From positions 12,712-76,711 of the forward strand of contig JBPOIC010000033.1 in NCBI GenBank assembly GCA_052034865.1: a DNA stretch of 64,000 nucleotides, given 5' to 3'. Positions within the stretch are counted from its first letter, which is position 1. Every line of letters begins with the position of its first letter. The notes beneath the pieces are model-generated. The model worked only from the letters and a program-made list of their open reading frames with translations, was not told the origin of the DNA and ran no database searches. The DNA comes from JBPOIC01 sp052034865 (GTDB lineage: Bacteria; UBA10199; JADFYH01). Made by a program: the position numbers and the translations under genes. Below are positions 1 to 8,913 of the stretch, one piece after another.

Positions 1-1
1 C

Positions 2-712
2 TGGCTTTTGGTGTTGATAGTGATTTTTCAGGCGATGCTTGGACGCTGGACGGTTACTTTGAAACTTCATCCCTTTGTGGTGATGAGTCATTTGGTGGGA
101 GGTTTTTCAACCTTTTGTCTTCTCGGATGGATGACGTTCAGGGGAAAGAATTTGTCGCAGCCCATTCCAAATCTCAGAGGGAAAGTGCAACTTGGTTTTT
201 TTGTCCTTCTCATTCAGATCCTTTTGGGAGGATGGATGAGTGCGAACTATGCATCCCTTGCCTGTCCTGACTTTCCTACCTGTCAGTCACATTGGCTTCC
301 TCCTCTACATTTTAAGGAGGCGTTCAATCTCTGGAGGGATTTCGGACAAAATTATGAAGGAGGAGTTTTGGGGAATGAAGCCCGGGCGACCATTCACTAT
401 CTGCACCGACTTATGGCAGGCGTTGTTTTTATTTACCTTGGATCTCTCTCAATTCAGATTTTGAGAAAACGCCTCCCTTCACCTGTTTCGCGGCTTGGCT
501 GGACTCTACTGTTATTGCTTTTGGTGCAGGTTGCCCTAGGAATTTCAAATGTCCTTTTTCAGCTTCCCATCCAGGTTGCCGTTGCCCACAACGGGGGTGC
601 TGCCCTGCTGATGTTGACACTAGCAGGGCTCTGGAAATCTGCAGAAATAGAAGATTCAGGATCCTCCCTGCACCTTTTAAAAGGTGCTTTAACAGGAAAT
701 TCTCATGTTTGA
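2..712 (+). CDS. ctaA: Heme A synthase, COX15/CtaA family (5' end outside window)
   Basis: Integral membrane enzyme that oxidises the C8 methyl of heme O to make heme A for aa3-type cytochrome oxidase. The reading frame is already open at base 2, so the N-terminus lies upstream; about 236 residues are visible. Family marks are the cysteine pair in ACPDFPTCQ, the heme-ligand stretch IHYLHR and the late AHNGGAALL histidine, set among several hydrophobic helices. The stop overlaps the start of ctaB by 8 bases, so the two are translationally coupled, which fits successive steps of heme A synthesis. A TTG at base 8 is only an internal codon. Confidence 0.9.
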   Translation, partial: WLLVLIVIFQAMLGRWTVTLKLHPFVVMSHLVGGFSTFCLLGWMTFRGKNLSQPIPNLRGKVQLGFFVLLIQILLGGWMSANYASLACPDFPTCQSHWLPPLHFKEAFNLWRDFGQNYEGGVLGNEARATIHYLHRLMAGVVFIYLGSLSIQILRKRLPSPVSRLGWTLLLLLLVQVALGISNVLFQLPIQVAVAHNGGAALLMLTLAGLWKSAEIEDSGSSLHLLKGALTGNSHV

Positions 713-1556
713 TTATTTGCAGCTCACCAAACCGCGTATCAGTCTTTTGTTTGCCATCACAGGGCTCACTGTCTTGTTGATGGAGCGGGCGATCATTCAG
801 GACACGTCTCGGATTGTACTTCTTGTAATCGCCATCTTTATGACTGGCGGATCCGCCAATGCCCTCAATCAGTATTTTGAGCGTGATCGCGACAAGCTCA
901 TGGCCCGAACGGCAAAAAAACGCCCTTTGCCCTCCGGAAGAATGAAGCCCTTGCATGCTTTAATTTTCAGTCTCGCTTTGGGAGGTGGGGGAGTCATGAC
1001 TCTCTGGTATTTGGGGCATCCGCTAGCTTTTGTTTTTGGCCTGGGCACTATTCTTTTCTACAGCTTTTTTTATACGCTCTATTTAAAACCGCGGACGCCC
1101 TATAACATTGTGATTGGTGGTGTTCCAGGAGCGATGGGCCCTCTGATTGCGTATGCCGCAATAAAAGGAGGAGTGGGATGGGCGCCTCTGATTCTCTTTT
1201 TGATTGTCTTTTTCTGGACCCCTCCGCATTTCTGGGCCCTGGCACTTTGCTGTAAAGAAGATTACGCCAAGGTGGGAATTCCAATGCTTCCTTTGGTAGA
1301 AGGTGATGCATCCACTCGAAAGCAGATCCTGTATTACTCCTTCACTTTGCTTCCTTTGTCCCTTGCACTTTATTGGATGAAGTCCTTTGGGCTTTTCTAT
1401 CTTGTTTCAGCATCTCTTCTAGGCATTCTTTTCATTTTAGGCGCGATCCATTTGAATTTGCAAAAAACCATTCGGAGTTATTGGCAATTTTTTGGTTATT
1501 CGATTCTTTATTTGCTGCTACTTTTTGTTTCGATGATGGTGGACACCTTGTTGTAA
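705..1556 (+). CDS. ctaB: Protoheme IX farnesyltransferase (heme O synthase)
   Basis: Membrane prenyltransferase (UbiA superfamily) that adds farnesyl to heme B to give heme O, the substrate of CtaA. The first Asp-rich prenyl-diphosphate motif is at residues 55-63 (NQYFERDRD) followed by KLMARTAKKRPLP; the second conserved loop reads EDYAKVGIPMLP. The length of 283 residues and about nine hydrophobic helices are normal for the family. The ATG overlaps the end of ctaA, so the pair is one transcription unit. The frame stays open after the stop as far as base 1727, described separately. Confidence 0.95.
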   Translation: MFDYLQLTKPRISLLFAITGLTVLLMERAIIQDTSRIVLLVIAIFMTGGSANALNQYFERDRDKLMARTAKKRPLPSGRMKPLHALIFSLALGGGGVMTLWYLGHPLAFVFGLGTILFYSFFYTLYLKPRTPYNIVIGGVPGAMGPLIAYAAIKGGVGWAPLILFLIVFFWTPPHFWALALCCKEDYAKVGIPMLPLVEGDASTRKQILYYSFTLLPLSLALYWMKSFGLFYLVSASLLGILFILGAIHLNLQKTIRSYWQFFGYSILYLLLLFVSMMVDTLL

Positions 1557-1997
1557 GAGGGCGGGTTTCAGAATGAAGAAATAAACTTAAAAAAGAAAAC
1601 GTTCACTTCCCATAAAATCTGTTTGCTTCAGAATAAACTCCAGGAAATTCTACAAAAACATCCGGATACATATCGTGATAATGTCTGGCAGGCGTTACTT
1701 TTACCTCAACTAAAACTGTTGATCGATTGAGAAGGGTTTTGACCTGCGGCCGAAAATTTAATTTTTACAAAGCACTAAACTGAGTTTCCTGGGAAACTCA
1801 TTCCTGCTTGCAAAGAATTTTACTGACTCCCCTTCCTTCTATTTTAATTCCCCACAAAAATCAGATCATTCCTTCTGAGATTGGGTGCGAATTTAAGCTT
1901 TTAAAAGAATGAAGAATATCCAATCATAAAAAAAGGGACGGTTGAATCAACCGTCCCTGATATCAGGATTTTCACATTGTAATGTCGCTTGCCGGGC
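1557..1997. other. Gene-free stretch with possible decayed reading frame and hairpins
   Basis: No convincing gene. Immediately after the ctaB stop the same frame stays open for 57 codons to TGA at 1728-1730; the last part reads like protein (LQNKLQEILQKHPDTYRD) but has no ATG, no ribosome site and no recognised family, so it may be a decayed remnant. A perfect 8-bp hairpin at 1781-1800 could end ctaAB transcription, although it lacks a T tract. The right end holds the dnaK terminator. Confidence 0.4.
1928..1958 (-). terminator. Rho-independent terminator of dnaK
   Basis: The inverted repeat AGGGACGGTT/AACCGTCCCT (10-bp perfect stem, 5-base loop) is flanked on the plus strand by seven A, which is a U tract when read on the minus strand. 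It lies 40 bases beyond the dnaK stop. Confidence 0.9.
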
Positions 1998-3911
1998 TTA
2001 TTCTTTTGATTCTGTAAACTCCGCATCCACTACATTATCCTGCTTTTTCTCTTCCTGTTTGGGGGCTTCACCCGAAGCTCCCGCTTCTGGTTGTGGACCT
2101 TGAGCGCCAGCGGCCTTGTAAAGGACTTCGGCCATTTTATGAGAGACTTGAGTGAGAGCTTCAGAGTCGGCCTTGATGCGATCTATGTTTCCTGATTCAA
2201 TCGATTTTTTCAAGGTCTCCACGGCTTCTTCTACCTTCTTGGCTTCATCCGCAGGAATCTTGTCTTTGTTTTCCTTCAAAAGTTTTTCGGTTGAATAAAC
2301 CATCGAATCGGCCTGGTTGCGCACTTCGATTTCTTCACGTTTTTTCTTATCTTCGGCCTCATGCGACTGGGCTTCTTTCACCAGCTTGTCGATGTCATCC
2401 TTGGAAAGCCCGCTGCTGGCGGTAATCGTAATGTGCTGCTCTTTGTTGGTCGCTTTGTCTTTGGCGTGAACATTCACAATTCCGTTTGCATCAATGTCGA
2501 AGGCGACTTCAACCTGCGGAATGCCACGCGGTGCGGGGGGAATTCCGTCGAGAATAAAACGTCCGAGGGTTCTGTTGTCGCGGGCCATCTCACGCTCACC
2601 CTGAAGAACATGCACTTCAACACTCGTTTGTGAATCGGCGGCAGTTGAGAAGACCTGGGATTTTCTCGTTGGGATCGTGGTGTTGCGTTCAATGATTTTC
2701 GTCATCACACCGCCCAGGGTTTCGATTCCTAAAGAAAGGGGAGTGACATCGAGCAGGAGCATGTCTTTGACTTCTCCTGTAAGAACGCCCGCCTGCACGG
2801 CTGCGCCCGCGGCGACGACTTCATCGGGATTCACACCCATGTGCGGATCTTTTCCGAAGAATTTTTTTACCTCTTCACGAATGCGAGGCATGCGTGTCTG
2901 TCCACCGACAAGAATAACCTCGTTGATCTCGTTTGCGCTCTTTTTGGCATCGCTCAAAGCCTTCCTGACGGGCTCGAAAGATTTCGAAATCAGCTCTTCG
3001 CACAGGGCTTCCAGCTTGGCACGGGTGAGCTTGATGTTCATGTGCTTGGGCCCTGAGGCGTCGGCGGTTAAGAAGGGGAGGTTGATTTCAGTTTCTAGGG
3101 CACTGGAAAGCTCGATCTTGGCCTTTTCGCCGGCTTCTTTCAAACGCTGAAGGACCATACGATCTTTGCTGACGTCGATACCCTGATCTTTTTTGAATTC
3201 CGAAATCAGATAGTCGATGATTTTCTGATCGATGTTGTCACCTCCCAGGTGGGTATCTCCGTTGGTTGAAATCACCTCGACGACGTTTTCTCCCACTTCC
3301 AGAATCGAGATATCGAAGGTTCCGCCCCCGAAGTCATAAACCGCGACGATTTCATTTGTCTTTTTATCTAATCCATAAGCTAGGGCGGCGGCAGTCGGTT
3401 CGTTAACGATGCGTTTGACATCGAGTCCTGCGATCTTTCCGGCGTCTTTGGTTGCCTGGCGTTGCGAATCGTTAAAATAGGCCGGAACAGTGATGACAGC
3501 CTCGGTGACTTTTTCACCCAGGTAATCTTCGGCGGCCTGTTTCAGTTTCATTAGAACCCGGGCCGAGATCTCAGGCGGAGAATAGGATTTTCCCTGAATT
3601 TCGATTTGGGCATCGCCATTGGAAGCCTTGACAACCTTGAAAGGAACCATCTTGCTTTCTTCCGAAACCTCATCGTAGCGACGTCCGATAAAGCGCTTGG
3701 CAGAAAATACAGTGTTTTCGGGATTGGTTACGGCCTGTCGTTTAGCAACCTGACCGACGAGAATTTCGCCATCTTTGGTGAAGGCGACAATGGAAGGAGT
3801 TGTGCGGGCACCTTCCTGGTTGGCTATGACTTTCGGCTCCCCACCTTCCATAATTGCGACGCAGGAGTTGGTGGTACCCAGGTCAATGCCGATCATTTTC
3901 GATTTTGCCAT
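1998..3911 (-). CDS. dnaK: Chaperone protein DnaK (Hsp70)
   Basis: ATP-dependent cytoplasmic Hsp70 that binds unfolded peptides with DnaJ and GrpE. The protein is 637 residues: an N-terminal actin-like ATPase beginning MAKSKMIGIDLGTTNSC, the phosphate loop VYDFGGGTFDISIL, the linker region LLLDVTPLSLGIET, the substrate domain, and the acidic tail ending DAEFTESKE. The start at 3911 is preferred over an upstream in-frame ATG (3980) because AAAGG stands 8 bases ahead of it and the family begins here. The gene is monocistronic, ends at a strong terminator, and is divergent from dnaJ; grpE is not nearby. Several long antisense frames opposite it are codon-bias shadows. Confidence 0.98.
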   Translation of the reverse strand: MAKSKMIGIDLGTTNSCVAIMEGGEPKVIANQEGARTTPSIVAFTKDGEILVGQVAKRQAVTNPENTVFSAKRFIGRRYDEVSEESKMVPFKVVKASNGDAQIEIQGKSYSPPEISARVLMKLKQAAEDYLGEKVTEAVITVPAYFNDSQRQATKDAGKIAGLDVKRIVNEPTAAALAYGLDKKTNEIVAVYDFGGGTFDISILEVGENVVEVISTNGDTHLGGDNIDQKIIDYLISEFKKDQGIDVSKDRMVLQRLKEAGEKAKIELSSALETEINLPFLTADASGPKHMNIKLTRAKLEALCEELISKSFEPVRKALSDAKKSANEINEVILVGGQTRMPRIREEVKKFFGKDPHMGVNPDEVVAAGAAVQAGVLTGEVKDMLLLDVTPLSLGIETLGGVMTKIIERNTTIPTRKSQVFSTAADSQTSVEVHVLQGEREMARDNRTLGRFILDGIPPAPRGIPQVEVAFDIDANGIVNVHAKDKATNKEQHITITASSGLSKDDIDKLVKEAQSHEAEDKKKREEIEVRNQADSMVYSTEKLLKENKDKIPADEAKKVEEAVETLKKSIESGNIDRIKADSEALTQVSHKMAEVLYKAAGAQGPQPEAGASGEAPKQEEKKQDNVVDAEFTESKE

Positions 3912-4014
3912 ATAAAAACCTTTCATCTGATGAAGTGAAATGAAGTTCTGCGCCTTATAAGGAGGGGATTTGAAAAACACCCTCCTGATCTAGCTTTCCT
4001 TTAAGAACGCGGTT

Positions 4015-4042
4015 GATATAAGTCGCTCAAAATCAATGTCAA
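4015..4042 (-). promoter_or_regulatory. Probable sigma-70-type promoter of dnaK
   Basis: Read on the minus strand: TTGACA (4037-4042), a 16-base spacer, then TATATC (4015-4020). The layout is nearly the same as the promoter in front of groES (51787-51814), including flanking CC before TTGACA and CTTATATC at the -10. No CIRCE palindrome is present. Confidence 0.65.
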
Positions 4043-4157
4043 GGTTGGGGGAGTTAAAAATTTCAAGAAGCTCAAAGAGATCAAAACATTCTCATAGTTA
4101 CTTGAGATTCGTTATTTTTTCTGATCTTGATCTCTAAATGGCTGGGGTTGACAGTAT

Positions 4158-4183
4158 AAGATTCGTGGTCATCTTAGAATCTT
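4158..4183. promoter_or_regulatory. Inverted repeat in dnaK-dnaJ intergenic region
   Basis: AAGATTC (4158-4164) and GAATCTT (4177-4183) form a perfect 7-base inverted repeat with a 12-base spacer, just downstream of a TTGACA box (4148-4153) that could serve dnaJ. It could be an operator for the dnaJ-bat operon; this is inferred from position only. Confidence 0.35.
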
Positions 4184-4218
4184 TTGAATTCATCCTAAAA
4201 TGAGATTTCAGGAGAGCT

Positions 4219-5364
4219 ATGTCTCAAAAAGTCGATTATTACGAAGTATTGAGTCTTTCCCGCACAGCAAGCGCAGAGGAAATCAAAAAGGCCTATCGTC
4301 AGGCAGCGCTCCGTCATCATCCCGATAAAAATCCTGGCAATCGTGAGGCAGAGGATATGTTCAAGCAGGCCTCGGAGGCCTACGAGGTTTTGTCCGATCC
4401 CCACAAACGGGAACGTTACGATCGCTATGGTCACGCGGGGCTTTCGGGGAGTGATTTTCATCCCTTTACCAATGTGGAAGATGTGTTTTCTTCGTTTGGT
4501 GATCTCTTTGAAGATTTTTTTGGAATGGGTGGATTTGGTGGCCGTAGCCGTTCGGGTGGACGTCGGGCCCGTAGGGGCGATGATCTCGCCTATGAACACT
4601 CGATCGAATTTGCCGAGGCCTACAAAGGTTGTGAGCACGAAATCAAGGTGAACAAAGAAGCCCTGTGTGAAGAATGCCAGGGGTTGGGTCATCCGCCCAG
4701 TGCCAAGCCTTCAAGCTGTCAGCAATGTCATGGACGCGGGCAGATTTTGCAATCTCAGGGATTTTTTACCGTCTCCTCGACCTGTCCTATCTGTCGGGGT
4801 TCCGGAACTTTCGTGAAGGTTCTTTGCAAGGAATGTCAGGGGCGGGGACGGGTACAAAAAGAAAAGAAACTCATGGTCAAGGTTCCGGCCGGAATTGATC
4901 AGGGGAATCGGATGATTTTGAAAGGCGAAGGAAGTCCGGGTTTTGACGGAGGACCTGCGGGTGATCTGTACGTCGTCATCCATGTTAAATCCCATCCTAC
5001 GTTTCAGCGCGATGGTCTCGATGTTTGGATGGATCTTCCCATTTCTTTTGTACAGGCGAGTTTGGGGACCAAATTCACCGTTCCAACTTTGGACGGAGAA
5101 GAAGAGATAGAGATTCCCCATGGAATCGATTCGGGAGACACCATCACCCTTGAAGGAAAAGGTTTTTCTGAAATTCGGGGACGTAAACGCGGCGCACAGA
5201 TTCTTCAGATTCACGTCAAAACTCCAAAGCATCTGAATGCTCGCCAAAAGGAGCTGCTCCAGGAGTTTGCAGAGGTATCGGGCGAACACAATCTTTCGGA
5301 AGAGAATGAAGGTAAAAAAGAAAAGGGCGAGAAAAAGAAAAAGAGAAAGTTTTGGGGACTTTAA
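4219..5364 (+). CDS. dnaJ: Co-chaperone DnaJ (Hsp40, type I)
   Basis: Stimulates DnaK ATPase and delivers substrates. The 381-residue protein has the complete type I layout: J domain with HPD (HHPDKNPG, about residues 33-40), a Gly/Phe-rich stretch (GMGGFGG), four CxxCxGxG-type zinc motifs (CEECQGLG, CQQCHGRG, CPICRGSG, CKECQGRG), then the C-terminal substrate domains. The tail is unusually Lys/Glu-rich (KKEKGEKKKKRKFWGL). The start is supported by CAGGAGAGCT ahead of ATG. It heads the bat gene cluster rather than following dnaK, which is transcribed the other way. Confidence 0.95.
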   Translation: MSQKVDYYEVLSLSRTASAEEIKKAYRQAALRHHPDKNPGNREAEDMFKQASEAYEVLSDPHKRERYDRYGHAGLSGSDFHPFTNVEDVFSSFGDLFEDFFGMGGFGGRSRSGGRRARRGDDLAYEHSIEFAEAYKGCEHEIKVNKEALCEECQGLGHPPSAKPSSCQQCHGRGQILQSQGFFTVSSTCPICRGSGTFVKVLCKECQGRGRVQKEKKLMVKVPAGIDQGNRMILKGEGSPGFDGGPAGDLYVVIHVKSHPTFQRDGLDVWMDLPISFVQASLGTKFTVPTLDGEEEIEIPHGIDSGDTITLEGKGFSEIRGRKRGAQILQIHVKTPKHLNARQKELLQEFAEVSGEHNLSEENEGKKEKGEKKKKRKFWGL

Positions 5365-5413
5365 AAATTTTCAGTGAGAATGCGATCCATTTTCTTTCCT
5401 GAAAGGAACCAGC

Positions 5414-6400
5414 ATGCAAAAAACCGTGCAAGAAGTAACGGAAACCGTTCAAAAACTGCATCCCATCACCACGAATATTTTTGAGGAAATGGGGAAAGTG
5501 GTCGTGGGCCAGCGGTATCTGCTTGAACGTTTAATCCTGGGGCTTATTCTCGAAGGTCACATCCTCGTCGAAGGTGTTCCGGGCCTTGCCAAAACCACGG
5601 CAGTCAAGACCCTGGCTCAGCTCATGAAAGTGGGCTTTAAAAGAATTCAGTTTACGCCCGATTTGCTTCCTGCCGATCTGATTGGTACCCAGATTTACAA
5701 TCCCAAAACCCAGGAGTTTGGAGTCAAAAAAGGTCCCATCTTTTCAAACATCCTGCTCGCGGATGAAATCAATCGCGCACCCGCAAAGGTTCAGAGCGCT
5801 CTGCTTGAAGCAATGCAGGAAAAACAGGTCACGATTGGTGAAGAAACTTTCCCGCTTGCCCGACCTTTCATTGTTCTTGCGACTCAAAATCCGATTGAGC
5901 AGGAAGGAACCTATCCTTTGCCCGAAGCACAGGTGGATCGCTTCATGCTCAAACTCCAGGTAACTTATCCCACTCCCGGTGAAGAAGCAGCAATCATCGA
6001 ACGAATCAATTCAGAAAGCCTCCCGGAGCTTAAACCTGTGATTGGTCCTGAACACCTGATGGCCATGCGAGAAGTTGTCCAGCAGATTTATATGGATCCC
6101 AAAATCAAGGATTACATTGTCAAAATAATCTTTGCCACGCGCGATCCCAAATCCTTGAATCTGGGCCTTGAGCGCTATATCCAGTTTGGCGCTTCCCCGC
6201 GTGCTTCCATTTTTCTCTATCAGGTTTCCAAGGCCCATGCGTTTTTGCAGGGCAGGGGCTATGTCACTCCACAGGATGTCAAAACCATCGGGTTCGATGT
6301 GCTTCGCCACCGCATCATCACAACGTATGAAGCGGAGGCCGAAGGATTAAACACCGATCAAATCATTCAAAAACTTTTTGATCATATCGAAGTGCCTTAA
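5414..6400 (+). CDS. moxR: MoxR-family AAA+ ATPase of the Bat cluster
   Basis: MoxR ATPases act as chaperones that mature or insert cofactors with von Willebrand A (VWA) partner proteins. Of 328 residues, Walker A is GVPGLAKTT near residue 54, Walker B is ILLADEINRAP near 113, sensor 1 is ATQNPIEQEGTYPLPEAQ, and the arginine-finger region is QVDRF. The start has GAAAGGAACC upstream. It lies 49 bases after dnaJ and directly before the DUF58 and VWA genes, the canonical moxR-batABCDE arrangement. Confidence 0.93.
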   Translation: MQKTVQEVTETVQKLHPITTNIFEEMGKVVVGQRYLLERLILGLILEGHILVEGVPGLAKTTAVKTLAQLMKVGFKRIQFTPDLLPADLIGTQIYNPKTQEFGVKKGPIFSNILLADEINRAPAKVQSALLEAMQEKQVTIGEETFPLARPFIVLATQNPIEQEGTYPLPEAQVDRFMLKLQVTYPTPGEEAAIIERINSESLPELKPVIGPEHLMAMREVVQQIYMDPKIKDYIVKIIFATRDPKSLNLGLERYIQFGASPRASIFLYQVSKAHAFLQGRGYVTPQDVKTIGFDVLRHRIITTYEAEAEGLNTDQIIQKLFDHIEVP

Positions 6401-6457
6401 ACTCGCAAGTCGCGTTTCTTTCAAACCTCTCTAAATTCTTTGAGAGGAAGGATCAAA

Positions 6458-7333
6458 ATGATCTCCAAAGACCTGCTTCAGAAAATTCGTGAAATCGATA
6501 TCAAGAGCCGCTTCTTGGCAAATGAGGTTTTTGCGGGTGAGTACGAGAGTGCATTTCGCGGGCGCGGGATGGAGTTCGAAGAAGTGCGTGAATATCAGAT
6601 TGGCGATGAGATTCGTTCGATCGACTGGAATGTCACCGCACGCATGGGCACGCCTTACGTGAAGGTGTTTCGCGAAGAAAGAGAGCTCTCTGTTGTGTTT
6701 TTGGTCGATGCCTCGGCCTCGCTCGATTTCGGATCGCGACTCAAGTTCAAGCGTGAGGTCGCTGCCGAGGTTGCCGCCCTGCTTGCGTATGCGGCGACCC
6801 GCAGTAACGATAAGGTCGGGTTGATTACCTTTACCGATCATGTCGAAAAATACATCCCTCCCAAAAAAGGGAGCGCCCATGTCTGGCAGGTCATTCGCGA
6901 AATTTTAAGTTTTCAGCCCCGATCCACCAAAACCAATCTCCAGGGGGCCCTCGAGTTTTTGGTGCGTGTGCTTCCAAGAAGATCGGTGTGTTTTCTGCTT
7001 TCCGATTTTATCGCGCCTGATTTTTCGAAAGGGTTGGGGGTCGCTACTCGTCGCCATGATTTGATTGCGATGAAAATTTCCGATCCTCTGGAGTACGAAA
7101 TTCCATCGGTGGGATGGGTTCATTTAAACGATGCCGAAACCGGTGAAGAAAAATGGATCGATACAGACAGTGTCTCTTTTCAAACCAGTTTCAAAACCCT
7201 GCAGCAAGATCAAAAAGAAAAACTTCAGGGACTTTTGAACTCGCTGGGTGTCGATACCTGTTTCATCGAAACCCATCAGGATTACGTCAGCCCCCTGATG
7301 AAACTTTTTAAGAAACGAGAAGCGCGGCTTTAA
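6458..7333 (+). CDS. DUF58 domain protein (VWA-like) of the Bat cluster
   Basis: DUF58 proteins carry a degenerate VWA fold and nearly always sit next to moxR; their direct biochemical role is not settled. The conserved N-terminal block has RGMEFEEVREYQIGDEIRSI followed by DWNVTARMGTPYVK, and the metal-site-like DASAS falls near residue 84. The ATG at 6458 is chosen over an upstream TTG because GAGAGGAAGGATC precedes it; this gives 291 residues. It is soluble, with no membrane span, and is part of the dnaJ-bat operon. Confidence 0.9.
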   Translation: MISKDLLQKIREIDIKSRFLANEVFAGEYESAFRGRGMEFEEVREYQIGDEIRSIDWNVTARMGTPYVKVFREERELSVVFLVDASASLDFGSRLKFKREVAAEVAALLAYAATRSNDKVGLITFTDHVEKYIPPKKGSAHVWQVIREILSFQPRSTKTNLQGALEFLVRVLPRRSVCFLLSDFIAPDFSKGLGVATRRHDLIAMKISDPLEYEIPSVGWVHLNDAETGEEKWIDTDSVSFQTSFKTLQQDQKEKLQGLLNSLGVDTCFIETHQDYVSPLMKLFKKREARL

Positions 7334-7345
7334 AAGATTTTCAGA

Positions 7346-7927
7346 ATGACTCTCATGAATTCTTCACTTCCCACACCTGAGCAGATGACCGACATTCTGG
7401 ATATCCAACCCATTGTCAGGTTAAATCTGGACTGGATTTTTTGGGGCTTGGGGATTTTTCTTCTGGTTTTGATTTTGGGCTTTTTGTTTTCTCGTTACTT
7501 CAATAACAGAAAGAAAATCCCTAAAGCCCAAAAGATTTCTCTCGCTTCGGTTTCTCCTTCCGAAGCGGCCCTGAAAGCCTTGTCCGAGCTGGATGCCATG
7601 GGACTTCTTGAGCGTGGACAATTTCGGAAATACTATTTTGAGCTCAGCGAAATTCTCAGACGCTTTCTTGAAGAGGTTTTTAAAATTCCGGCCATCGATG
7701 CAACCACCGAAGAGATTTTGCCAAAGCTTAAGACCTCCCGATTTTTTTCCGATGAGTCACAAGTCATGGTTCGAAAAAATCTTATACATATGGATCTGGT
7801 GAAGTTTGCCAAACTGACGCCTTCTCCTACAGAAATTCAGGGCCTTTATCAGGACCTGAAGCAACTCTTTTCAAAACCGGTTTCCTCTTCTTCGATTGAC
7901 ACTTTTTCTGATCAGACCCACGCATGA
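7346..7927 (+). CDS. Membrane-anchored hypothetical protein of the Bat cluster (DUF4381-like)
   Basis: A 193-residue protein with one strong transmembrane segment at about residues 29-50 (WIFWGLGIFLLVLILGFLF), then a soluble helical domain containing LERGQFRKYYFELSEILRRF and ATTEEILPKL. This one-helix plus helical-domain arrangement, and its position between the DUF58 gene and batA, match the small DUF4381-type protein of Bat operons; assignment is by pattern and context. The stop overlaps the batA start (ATGA). Confidence 0.75.
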   Translation: MTLMNSSLPTPEQMTDILDIQPIVRLNLDWIFWGLGIFLLVLILGFLFSRYFNNRKKIPKAQKISLASVSPSEAALKALSELDAMGLLERGQFRKYYFELSEILRRFLEEVFKIPAIDATTEEILPKLKTSRFFSDESQVMVRKNLIHMDLVKFAKLTPSPTEIQGLYQDLKQLFSKPVSSSSIDTFSDQTHA

Positions 7928-8913
7928 GTCTTCGTTTTGCACATCCTCTGGTTTTAATTCTTTTGCTCCTTCTTCCTTTTTTCTTTGCCTACCGAAGAAA
8001 AGAGAAAAAGCAGAGCCTTCCATTTTCTTCTCTGCAGGGACTTCCTTTACCCAGGAGGACCTGGGGGATTTTGTATTTTCCACTTCTTTTACGCACCCTG
8101 GCGCTTGGTTTTTTAATTCTTGCTTTAGCTCGTCCCCAGCACGCCAATCAGTATACCGATGTGACGAGTGAGGGTGTCGATATCCTCCTCGCTCTCGATA
8201 CCTCTGGCAGTATGCGTGCCCTGGATTTCAAGAGTGAAGGAGAAGAGGTCGATCGTCTGATCGCTGTAAAGCGGGTAGTGGCAGATTTTATTCAGCATCG
8301 GGTAAGCGATCGGATAGGAATGGTTGTCTTTGGTGGAATGGCCTACACCCAGTCTCCCATGACGCTTGATTACGATCTTTTGCTTTCGTTTTTAAACCAG
8401 CTCGAGATTGGCGCGGCAGGTGAAGACACCGCCATTGGCGATGCCTTGGCTTTGTCGGTCAAGCGATTGAAAGATTTGCCCGGAAAAACGAGGGTGATCA
8501 TTCTTCTCACCGACGGACGGAACAATGCCGGATCTTTAAGCCCGCAAAGCGCCGCTGATCTGGCGGTCGAGTATGGCATCAAGGTCTATACGATCGGGGT
8601 GGGCACGCATGGCCCTGTGCCGGTGCTTGAGAAAACGATTTTTGGAATGCGAAAGGTCCTGGTTCAGCTGGATATCGATGAAGAAACCCTTCAGCAGATC
8701 GCGCAGCGTACGGGGGGGCAGTTTTTTCATGCTTCTGATACCGAAGGATTAAAACAGGTTTACGCGACCATCGATCAGCTCGAGAAAACAACTGCCAAAA
8801 CCAGGCACTTTGCGGAATATCACGAACTGTTTCGTATTCCACTCTTGCTGGCGTTGGGCCTTTTGTTGTTGGAGTGGGGACTGAAAGAGACCTGGTTGAG
8901 GAGGATTCCCTGA
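7924..8913 (+). CDS. batA: BatA-like VWA-domain membrane protein
   Basis: A 329-residue protein with two N-terminal transmembrane helices (about residues 5-20 and 50-72), a VWA domain and a C-terminal transmembrane helix (LLLALGLLLLEWGL). The metal-ion-dependent adhesion site DTSGS is at about residue 91, with a later conserved TDGRNNAG. Bat proteins are linked to aerotolerance in Bacteroides and to stress in spirochaetes; the mechanism is not established. It starts inside the preceding stop (ATGA) and ends inside the batB start. Confidence 0.9.
   Translation: MSLRFAHPLVLILLLLLPFFFAYRRKEKKQSLPFSSLQGLPLPRRTWGILYFPLLLRTLALGFLILALARPQHANQYTDVTSEGVDILLALDTSGSMRALDFKSEGEEVDRLIAVKRVVADFIQHRVSDRIGMVVFGGMAYTQSPMTLDYDLLLSFLNQLEIGAAGEDTAIGDALALSVKRLKDLPGKTRVIILLTDGRNNAGSLSPQSAADLAVEYGIKVYTIGVGTHGPVPVLEKTIFGMRKVLVQLDIDEETLQQIAQRTGGQFFHASDTEGLKQVYATIDQLEKTTAKTRHFAEYHELFRIPLLLALGLLLLEWGLKETWLRRIP

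Noticed and set aside
2677..3150. 157-codon plus-strand frame opposite dnaK
   Set aside because: Antisense shadow of dnaK with low-complexity Ser/Thr/Ala composition.
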